A stretch of 64,000 bases of DNA from G965207125 sp965207125 (GTDB taxonomy: Bacteria; Pseudomonadota; Alphaproteobacteria; Puniceispirillales; UBA1172), in assembly GCA_965207125.1 (NCBI GenBank), contig OZ242263.1, forward strand, positions 1,860,001 through 1,924,000, written 5' to 3'. Numbering within the stretch: position 1 is the stretch's first letter; every line of letters starts with the position of its first letter. The translations under genes were made by a program, and so were the position numbers. Below the pieces are notes generated by a model that ran no database searches, had not been told where the DNA came from, and worked only from the letters and a program-made list of their open reading frames with translations. Below are positions 40,101 through 52,100 of this stretch, piece after piece.

Positions 40101-43100
40101 CGGCCTTACTTACGACCCGATCGCAAATGAAATCACAGGCACGATAGGAAGTGACGTTTCTGCCGGCACTTACACGATCGAGGTCATCGCGACAGACGGT
40201 AGCGGCGCTGCGTCCCAGCCTTCGACATTTACCATTGTAATCGAACCCGATAACGCACCGGTAATCGGTGGTGATGTGGACGGCACGATTGCTGAAGATG
40301 CAGCAGACCCCCTTATGGGGACGCTCACCATTACGGACGCTGATGTCGGCGATGCGTTGCCAACAGTCGTGCTTACAAATGGCGTTGGCGATTACGGCAC
40401 GATGACTTTTGATGCGGCGAGTGGCACTTGGACTTACACGCTGAATAACAGTAATGCGGCTGTGCAGGCATTGAAGGGTGATACATTAACCGACGAATTT
40501 ACCTTTACGGCCGTAGGTGCGGACCCCATCACGGTGACCATCACGGTTAGTGGTGTGAATGACGTTCCTGCCGTTGAGTCTGGCAATGAAATTATTGAAC
40601 AAGCTGGGCGGGTAGGTCAGGCGATCACGGCTATTGATCTGAGTGGTCTTTTCACTGACGTTGACACCGGCGATACCTTTACTCTGGCGGTGATGGTTCA
40701 CAATGGTAGTGCTAGGGTAGGGTTGGATACGCTCGGCCTTACTTACGACCCGAGCGCAAATGAAATCACAGGCACGATAAGAAGTGACGTTTCTGCCGGC
40801 ACTTTCACGATCGAGGTCATCGCGACAGACGGTAGCGGCGCTGCGTCCCAGCCTTCAACATTTGATATTGTGGTCGCACCTGATAATGCACCGGTAATCG
40901 GTGGTGCTGTGGACGGCACGATTGCTGAGGATGCAGCAGACCCTATTATGGGGACGCTCACCATTACGGACGCGGATGACGATGCGTTGCCAACCATCGT
41001 GCTTGATGGTGCTGATCTCGTCACCGGCATTCGTGTTGGCGAATATGGCAGGCTGGCGTTTGATGCTGCTACGCGCGAATGGACTTACACGCTGGATAAC
41101 GCTAATGCGGCTGTGCAGGCATTGAAGGGTGATACATTAACCGACGACTTTACCTTTACCGCTGAAGGTGCGGACCCCATCACGGTGACCATCACGATTA
41201 GTGGTGTGAATGATGCCCCCGAGGTTGGCCGTGCTATCGTCAATCAAACCGGGCAGACAAATCATGCTATCACGCCGATTAGTCTGAGCGGGCTTTTCAC
41301 TGACGTTGATACCGGCGATACCTTTACTCTGGCGGTGATGGTGCTGTCTATTGATGGTAATACTAGGACGGCGTTGGATACTACACTTGGTCTTACTTAC
41401 GACCCGAGCGCAAATGAAATCACAGGCACGATAAGAAGTGACGTTTCTGCCGGCACTTACACGATTGAGGTCATCGCGACAGACGGTGGCGGTAGCGGCG
41501 CTGCGTCCCAGCCTTCGACATTTGACATTGTGGTCGCACCCGATAACGCACCGGTAATCGGTGGTTCTATGGGCGGCTCGATTGCTGAGGATGCAGCAGA
41601 CCCCCTTACGGGGACGCTCACCATTACGGACGCTGATGACGATGCGTTGCCAACGGTCGAACTTTCGTCTGGCGCTGGCCAATACGGCACGCTGACCTTT
41701 GCTGCGAGTGCGGGCGGCGGTGTTTGGACTTACACGCTGAATAACAGTAATGCGGCTGTGCAGGCCTTGAAGGATAATGCATTAACCGACGCATTTACCT
41801 TTACGGCCGTAGGTGCGGAAGACATCACGGTGACTATCACAATTAGTGGGGTGAATGATGCTCCTGTCGTTGAGTCTGAGATTGTTGGACAAACTGGGCA
41901 GGTAGGTCAAGAGATCACGGCTATTGATCTGAGTGGTCTTTTCACTGACGTTGATACCGACGATACCTTGACTCTGACGGTGATGGTGCTGTCTAGTGAT
42001 GGTAGTGCTAGGGCGGGGTTGGATACTACACTTGGTCTTACTTACGACCCGAGCGCAAATGAAATCACAGGCACGATAAGAAGTGACGTTTCTGCCGGCA
42101 CTTACACGATCGAGGTCATCGCGACAGACGGTAGCGGCGCTGCGTCCCAGCCTTCGACATTTACCATTGTGGTCGATCCCGATAACGCACCGGTAATCGG
42201 TGGTGCTATGGACGGCACGATTGCTGAAGATGCAGCAGACCCCCTTACGGGGACACTCACCATTACGGACGTTGATGGCGATGCGTTGCCAACAGTCGTG
42301 CTTACAGGTGGCGCTGGCCGATACGGCACGATGACCTTTGTTGCGAGTCCGGACGGTGGTGCTTGGACTTACACGCTGGATAACGATAATCCGGATGTGC
42401 AGGCGTTGAAGGATAATGCATTAACCGACGCATTTACCTTTACTGCTGAAGGTGCCGAAGATGTCACGGTGACTATCACGATTAGTGGTGTGAATGACGC
42501 TCCTGTCGTTGAGTCTGGCAATGAAATTGGTGAACAAGCTGGGCGGGTAGGTCAGTCTATCTCGGAGATTGATCTGAATAGTCTTTTCACGGACGTTGAT
42601 ACCGGCGATACCTTTACTCTGACGGTGATGGTTCTCATTGCTAGTGATAGGGTAGGGTTGGATACTGCACTTGGTCTTACTTACGACCCGAGCGCAAATG
42701 AAATCACAGGCACGATAAGAAGTGACGTTTCTGCCGGCACTTACACGATCGAGGTCATCGCGACAGACGTTAGCGGCGCTGCGTCCCAGCCTTCGACATT
42801 TAACATTGTGGTCGCGCCCGATAACGCACCGGTAATCGGTGGTGCTGTGGACGGCATGATTGCTGAGGATATAGCAAACCCTATTACGGGGACGCTCACC
42901 ATTACGGACGCTGAGGACGATGCGTTGCCAACGGTCGAACTTTCGTCTGGCGCTGGCCAATACGGCACGCTGACCTTTGTTGCAAGTGCGGAGGGTGGTG
43001 TTTGGACTTACACGCTGGATAACACTAATGCGGCTGTGCAGGCCCTGAAGGAAGGTGAGGAAAACACTGAAACCTTTACCTTTACGGCCGTAGGTGCGGA

Positions 43101-46100
43101 AGACATCACGGTGACCATCACGGTGGTTGGGGTGAATGATGCCCCTGAGGTTGCGACTGACATCTCTAACAATCCTGTATCCATCGATGATCAAGTAGGG
43201 ACGACCGGTCAGAATATTGATATTAGTTTGGTCGGTCTTTTCACGGACACTGACGGTGATATTTTGGATGTGACACTCGCGACTACGCGTTCTGATGGGG
43301 CAGCGGTCGTGTTTGTCGACGGTACTGATAACTCTTTTAGTTATGACAAAGACACCAAGATTCTTACTATCAAGCTGACTGGTGTTCATAATTACACGAT
43401 CGTGCTTACGGCGAGTGACAGCGGCACGACGACTGCTACTTCGTCATTTATGCTTAATATCATGGAGCAAGAAATCGAAGGTACGGACGCAGGCACGGTG
43501 ATGGAAGATGGTGATTCAAGTCAAATCTCCGCCACGGGAGATCTCACCACCACCGGTAGCGATCCGATCACGCTTATGAGTGCTGCTACTGGTACATACG
43601 GCACGATGACTTTTACGACGGATGAAGATGGTATTGTCACTTGGAGTTACACGCTAGCAAACCCAACGACAGAGCAAATGACAAGAACGCAAGCGTTGGG
43701 TGTTGGGGATTCAGGAACAGACGTTTTCACCTTTACGGACGGGGCTGCTAGTTTTGATGTGACCATCACGGTGAATGGAGCGAATGATGCTCCTGTGCTT
43801 GGCACTGAGTTCACGGATGCACTAACTGGGCAGACAAATCATGATATCGCGCCGATTGATCTGAGCGGGCTTTTCACTGACGTTGACGCAGGCGATACCT
43901 TGACTCTGATGCTAACGGTGACGTTTAGTGACGGCGGTGCGATCACTAACGAGTCGATCTCTGTGACGCCGTCGGATGATGGTTTCACGATGAATTTTGA
44001 TGGTTTTGTTTATACTATAGCCGACAAAGAGATCTCTGGTACGCCTGCTAGAGTTGGCACTTATACGATCGTGGTCATGGCGACAGATGGTGCCGGTGTG
44101 GCGGCGGCCTCCTCTTCGACATTTACTATCGAGGTCGCTGCGGATAACCCACCGGTGATCACTAATGTTGACTCTACTGGCGCTCCTCTTGTTGACCAAG
44201 ATAGCAATCCTATTCCCGCGACCGGCTCGGTTACTGAAGATGATGATGTCAATCCCGCCACGGGATACCTCAAAGTTATTGATGCTGACGATGATGCGGT
44301 GCCAGATATCGAGATTATGGGTTCTAGTGTTGGTACGTATGGCACGATGGCTTTTGACTTGGGTACTGGCCAGTGGGAATACACGCTGAATAACATTAAT
44401 TCAGACGTGCAGATATTGGCAGAAGGTCAAATGTTAACCGATACATTTACCTTTGCGGCCGGTAGCGCTGATCCCATTACGGTGACCATCACGATTAATG
44501 GAGCGAATGATGCTCCTGTGCTTGGCACTGCTATCGTCAATCAAACCGGGCAGACAAATCATGCTATCACACCGATTGAACTGAGCGGGCTTTTCACCGA
44601 CGTTGACGCAGGCGATACCTTGACTCTGATGCTAACGGTGACGTTTGATGACGGCGATGCGATCACTAACGAGTCGGTCTCTGTGACGACGTCGGATGAT
44701 GGTTTCACGATGAATTTTGATGGTTTTGTTTATACTATAGCCGGCAAAGAGATCTCTGGTACGCCTGCTAGAGTCGGCACTTACACGATCGAGGTCATCG
44801 CGACAGACGGTAGCGGCGGGGCATCCGAGCCTTCGACATTTGACATTGTGGTCGCACCCGATAACGCACCGGTAATCCACGATGCTGATGATATCAATGC
44901 TGCCACTGGCACTGGCGAGGTTGAGGAAGATGGTCAAGGCACTGCTATGGGAAGGCTCGAGGTTACTGACGCTGACGCCGAGGATACTTTGCCAACCATT
45001 GAGCTTGATGGTGATGGTATTGGCACATACGGTGCGATGACTTTTGATGCGGCTACGGGCGAATGGACCTATACGCTGGATAATACGAGGCCAGAAACCC
45101 AAGCATTGAAAGCAGGTCAGCAAGAAACAGAAACCTTCACCTTTAACGCTGGTGACGCTAGCTTCGTCGTAACCATCACGGTTAATGGCGTCAATGATGC
45201 CCCCGTACGTGCGTCTAACATCGATGATATTCCCCTTCAAAGCGGGACAGTCGGTCAGGTGATCGAGGCGATTGATTTGAGCACTCTTTTCACTGATCCC
45301 GACGGCGATGAATTAACCCTGACGGTGAGGCTTGATGATGGTTCAGCGTTGAGCACGATCGGGCTTGAATACGATTCTGCTAACAAGATGATCATTGGCA
45401 CGCCAAGCTTAACTGGCTTGCACACGATCCAGATCGTAGCGACAGACACGGCCGGCATATCTGCGGCAACTGTAGCAGCATTTAACATTGAGGTAGCGCC
45501 ATTGGCTGACATCCTCGGGTATCTGGGGAAACCGATCGAGGCGATCAATCTGGGCAATTTCTTCACGGATCTTGGCGACGCGACCTTGACGGTAACATTC
45601 CTTGATAGCAGTGGAAGTGAAGTCAATAATATCGGCTTGTCCTATGATGATGGAACTAGGATGCTCACTGGCACGCCAACGACCACTGGCGCCTACACGA
45701 TCAAGATAGTGTCGTCAGACGGGCAGGGTGAGATAATCTTTGATTTTGTGCTGAGTGCCCCTCAACCATCGACTCTCACCGGGTATGTGGGGCAGAGCAC
45801 AGAGATCGACCTGGGCAGTTTTATCACCGACCCTGACAATGTGACATTGACGGTGGCCTTCCTTAATAGCAGTGGAAATGAAGTCGATATCGGACTTAGG
45901 TATACCGTGACCACAGACCTTGAAACCGATAAGACCACAGGCCTTGAGACCGAGAAGACCACCAGAGCAATCACTGGTGTGCCAACATCTGAAGCTGGCA
46001 CTTACACGCTCAAGATCGTGGTGACTGACTCCACTCTAGGCACGCAGGAGAATACCTTTACTTTTGATTTTACGCTGAGTGCGCTTCAACCGCCGGCTCT

Positions 46101-49100
46101 CACCTTTGTGGACGCCCAGGTTGAAGCCAACGCGGACTTCATGGTCATTGAGGATACAATCCAGTCGCCTGAGAAGATCGCGCCGATTGATCTAAGAGGT
46201 CTTTTAGCCGGCAGTGCCAAGTCTTCTGCGGATGTGACTCTTGAAAATGGAGATGCGTTAAGCACGATTGGACTTGAGTATGATCATGACACCAAGATGA
46301 TCACCGGTACGCTGACCAAATCTGGTATTCACACGATTTTAGTTGAGAGAGCAGGGACGAAGGTAGGAGAATTTATCGTTGCCTCCGTTCCAGACAAAAC
46401 CCCCACAAAGCTCATCAACATAGAGGACCCTGATACATCAGCCAATCAAGTAGGAATAAACTTGGGCGCAAAGGGAGGCTCCGCTACCGATGTGGCCACG
46501 GCCAGAACAGATCTCATCTCGGATTATGACGATTCAGACGTGAGGGTTTTCGCCCCAACGGATACAACCGATGCCGAAGAAGAATACGTGGTTGAGGGCG
46601 AATACGGGCGGTTTATCGTCACGCGCCTGAGGGGTGAGGATGACCCCGATGGAGCGCCTGCCGAGCTGCGCTATTATTATGAGCGTTATCAAGACGGCGA
46701 TACAAACTACAAGGAGATTAACGCGCTAAAAGAGGGCGAGATTGCCTATGATGTGCTGACAATCTGGGCGTTTGATGGGCTGACCGATGCGGAATTTGAT
46801 CAACTGATCGCCGAAGGGGGCCCTCACGAAATCCCGCAATCTGCTGTAGACCGGCGGGTATTCAAGACAGTTGTTGTTGAGGTCACTGGCGCAAATGATG
46901 CTCCGGAAGTGGTATCAGAGATTTTCGATGTTTCCTTCACAGATAGCCAGGCGGTCTCAATAGATATAGACCCCGCTAATTTCTTTGACGTTGATGGCGA
47001 TGCATTGACAATAACCGTGACGCTTGATGATGATATGGCGTTGGCCACGATCGGGCTTGCTTATGACCCCGCGACCGGGAAAATCACCGGCACGCCAAAT
47101 ACCGCCGGGCCTCATACGATCAAGGTCACAGCCGAGGACAGTAATGGCGGCGCGGCGAGTTATACTTTCATCCTGTCCACTGAGGCCGCGAATGTTAATA
47201 CAGAGCCGGTTGTAGAAATCTCTGGCACGCAAACTCTGACATTGACTGCTAGGGTCGCCGTTACATCCGACACTGACACAGGCTTTGATATCACCTACAG
47301 CGATGCCGATGATGCTCACCTCGATAATGATGATGTGGAGTACAACTTCTACCAGTTGGGGCGCGATAAGGATGGCAATCCAATAAGAATACGCTCCGCT
47401 GATAACTTATTAGAGGTTAGCGAGGACGGCAGTATCCTTCTCAAGGCAGGGGTTCAATTCGTCTCTGACCTTAGTTTTGAAGTCGTGGCCACCGATGGTG
47501 AAGGCAGTAAATCGGCCTCTCAAGCGTTCACAATCACCGTTAATAATAACCCTGTCCCGGTTCTTTTCCGGATGGATTTGGAAGGAGTAGAAACTATCCT
47601 TGGCAATATAGAGGGCGGGAGACTTAACCGTTTGATTGTTCAAGATAGTGACACGGATGCAAGTGTTTTCACTTCAGAGAGTTTCACCATCACCGGTGAT
47701 CAGGCGGAGAAGTTTATTGTCAAAAAGGATGATGATGGCCGCTGGTATCTGTTCTTAAAGGATGACGAATCTCTTGATCATGCAGACCTCGAGGAGGTAA
47801 CTCTAAATCTTCAAATCAAGGTTTCTGACGGCATCAATGAGTCAAACACGGTGGATATAAATATCGGCGCGGCTCGGGGATATTTCTTTGATAGGAATAC
47901 TCATGAGGGCGTCGTCTACCAAGCGAGTGCTGAAGGGGATGCTGCGGGCACGAGATACTCTATTAAGTCGGGGATTCGTGGGGGTGATCTCTTTATCATC
48001 GATGGTGAGGACGGCGAGGTGAGATTCAAACCGGGTTCTATCCCGGCTACTTTTGACATAGATGGAGAGTTTAACTTCATCATCATCGAGCGGAGTGGCG
48101 GGGATGTGACTGAAACAGTGGTCACCCTCTATAACAACGTCCCTGCGGTTTTCAGTCGCGCCACGAGTGCTGACTCCCCCGAAGACCAAGCACTCGGCTA
48201 TACAATTGGCCCTGATGAGCCGACGGATGCCGATGGAGTGGCTAGCATTGAATATTACTGGTTCGCCCATACTCGTCCTCGAGGTGAACTTGGTAGAATT
48301 TCTGATGAGGATTTAGTCGCTGGCAAGCACGCCGTAAAGCCTCTTGAGGGTGAGAATGATAGGCTACTCACGCTTAAAGGCGAGTATGCCGAAAAAGAAA
48401 TCTGGCTGATTATCGTCCTCACGGATGAGGACGGCTTTGTCACCTATAATCTCTGGGCGCCAAATCCAGGACGCTATGATATCCCTGATACTATAGAGAC
48501 AGCGCTTGATCTTGCCGATATAGGCATGAGCAACAACGACAACTCTGGCAACTTTGATTTTGTTGGCGATATAGGTCACAGCGATATTGATCACATCAAA
48601 TTCACTGTTGAACCTGGCGAAACTCTGGTTATTGAAGTTGGTGATCTTGATTCCAGAAATGTGACGTACAGGGTTATAAGAGAAGATGGCTCAGCAGTAG
48701 AAAACCAGAGTGAAACGCGGGTATTACGGGCTCAAAGTCCAGAACTTAATACTCTAGAGGCTGGCACTTATATTCTCAGGGTGACTCAAAGTGGTACTGA
48801 TGCCGGCCGATACAAAGTCAGTTTTCAAGGAATTGACGATAAGCCTACCGCCCTTGTTTTGAGCGACACCGTCACGGAGTTGGTTTCGGACACTGATCTT
48901 AGTCAAGGGATGAAAGTCGGGGATTTGACCATCGCTGATGACACTTACGGTACTAACACCATCATACTGGCCGGTGCTGACGTTGCATTGTTTGAAATTC
49001 GAGAAACCTCGAACTCGGATCGCTTGGTGAAGGAATTGTGGTTGAAAGCCGGTATTAATTTTAGCACACGGGGAGGAGAAACCCTTAACGTTATTGCTTC

Positions 49101-52100
49101 GGTTGAAGGGACAGGTAAGGGTAGTAATCCGTCCCCCGAGACCTTTGAACTTAACATTAGGTTGTTTGTCGGCGAGCCTCCCACCACAGATCCGATGACT
49201 AGCATTGAGATCATGGAGGACCAAGATTACGAGTTTCCTAGCACGCCACAAGAGTTGATGGACTTGTTTGGTTTTGCTGATCCTGAAGGCAATAGTGAAG
49301 GGCTGCCGGTCTCGTCTTTCAAAGGCGTTTATATCAAGATAGCCAATGATAACGGCACATTGATATTTATTGCGTCTGGCGGCTCTGAAACCGAAGTGAC
49401 GGCGGGTAATGCGTCCACGTTTGATCTTGGCGACGCGCCTGCAAAACCTGGCTATGTTTACGTGACACTGGCTAATCTGGAAAAATTGAAATTGAGTCCA
49501 AACCTTGATTTCAATGGCAATCTAGACTGGGTTTATCAGGTTTGGGACGGTGAGGAGGCGTCTGAGGACGCCACACTGAGCATCGCTGTGACTCCGGTGA
49601 ATGATGCTCCTAGGGTTGCCGATGGCATGACGATCGGTGATATAACCGTGGATGAAGGTGATGAGGCGTTAAGATATAATCTGCGTGAGCTTTTCACTGA
49701 CCCTGAAAACGGCCGCCTAGCTACGTTTAGTGCGCAAGTATTTAGTGGACCAATAGATAGACCAATAGAAAGGGGACTCTCCACTTTCGATCGGAACACA
49801 CCCGAGAAAATCCAAATCGTCACGACAAGCGTTGGAGAATTCAGGGTCGTTTTCACGGTGGGTGACAATGAAGGGGCAGAAACGAGTGTGCAATTTACCC
49901 TTACCATCAGACCAGTCAATGTGGCGCCTACTGTGGCGAACGCTATTACGAGTAAAAGCTTGACGAAAGGTGAGGAGATCAATGCGATTAATCTGAGTAA
50001 CCTTTTCAGCGACCCTAACAACGATCAATTGATCCTGACGGTGAAGTTCCTTGATAGCAACGATAATGAAGTTGAGTTAGGTCTTACTTATGACGAAAAC
50101 AACAACAGGATCATGGGCACGCCGACTCAATTAGGCATTTACACGATCGAGGTTACAGCGAATGATGGAAGAGGAGGGGAGCGCACCTCAGAATTTGAAA
50201 TTGTGGTGAGAGAATTCGCTGGAGATTCTACGGGAGCAGTGACTGAAGATACTTTGGCTGAGGCCACAGGAATGATTCGTATTAATGGGCCAGCTTCAAC
50301 CATCGTGCTTACGGGCGATGGCGTTGGCACATACGGCACGCTAACTTTTATGGAGGCTACTGGTACTTGGACTTACACGCTGGATAACGATAATGATGAT
50401 GTGCAAGCGCTGGGGGCCGGTCAGTCATTAAATGATGAAACCTTCACTTTTAGCGCTGAGGGGCTGGATAACTTTGTTTTGACTATCACGGTCCATGGCG
50501 CCAATGATGTTCCTGAGAGGAATACTGACAAGGTAATAGATGTTCCTACCAACGGGCAAGCAGGTTCAGCGATCGATTCGATTGATCTGAGTGGTCTTTT
50601 CACTGACGTTGATGGCGATGAATTGACCCTGACGTTCACGGCTATACTTAATGGGGCGGAGATCACGCAGGACGAGAACAACGCTCTTACTTATGAGAAT
50701 GAGAGGCTCACCATCAAACTGGCTATGGCTGGCACTTACATGATCAAGATTACGGCGGATGATAATAATGGTGGGACGGCTGAGGTAATGTTTGATATTA
50801 CGGTTTTAACAAATGACAATAAGACGGAATTTAGTGCAGATAACCAAGCTGGTACGGTTACTGAAGACAATCCCGAAAATACCGCCGTCAGTGGAATATT
50901 TACCGTTGTGGACGCTGATACTCCGGATAACCTTCCAACCATCAAGCTTATGGGCGATGACGATGGCGACGGTGAATTGGAAGGCACATATGGCACGATG
51001 AGATTAGTCGGGAACACTTGGACTTATATGCTGGATAACGCAAGGATGGAGACGAATGCGCTGAATGTGGGTAATACAATGAGTGAAACCTTTACCTTTA
51101 ATGCTGGGGACGCGGATCCCATCACGGTGACCATTACGGTCCAAGGCGCCAATGATCCTCTCGTGTTGAATCCGGATACGCAGGTGAATAGTGGTATCGT
51201 TGGGGATGTGGGCGATGAGGTCAGGATCAATGTGCTCAGTTTATTCTCTGACCCTGATGATGAGCTCGTGCTGACGTTCAATGTGTTTGCTGACCGCATA
51301 ACGCTTGATTTGGATAAAGAGGTGCACGGGCTTGCCTATGAAACGGATAAGGACGACGACAATTACGGGTATCTCACTGGCACACTGAAAAAAATTCTCG
51401 ATGGGAAAGTGATTTTTGTAACGGCGACGGAGGAATCCTCCCCTTCTAATCGCGTTGAGCACACATTGCGCTTTACTGTCAATGATGTGAATATGCTCCC
51501 TATGCTTAAAGAGGGCCAGACGCTCGCCCAAACCTATGCAGAAGGCACAACGGTAAATTTACGTGTAGGAGATTTTTTCACTGATCCTGATGGTCGAGAT
51601 CCCGCTTTGAGATGGACGGCGATGCTTGAAGGTGGAGGCTCTTTAAGGGACATCGGGTTCCTCGTGCAAAACACCAAGCAGCTCGTATCTCCTCTTGGCT
51701 TGGATGTTGGCACTCACACGATTGTGGTCACAGTGACAGATGATAAGGGAGGGACAATAGACTATAAATTTATTATCACCGTGACTGCCGCAGGCGGGGC
51801 TAGCGGAGCCAGTGATGAAACTGACCCGGGCGCAGTGTTGGGTAACGGTATTGAAGGCGCGGTGATTGGCGATGAAACCGACACATTAGGCCAGATTCTG
51901 ATCGGCGGCGATAACGCGCAAACCCTCAACGCAGGCGAAGGCGGTGATATGATCATCGGCGGCCGAGGCGATGATACCATCAATCTGGGCGCAGGCGCAG
52001 ATACTGTGCTGTATCGCTATGATGGTGCGGAGGACACCGCTCCGACGGCGCATGATGGCGGCGATGTGATCAATGACTTTGATGTGGATGAAGACACCCT

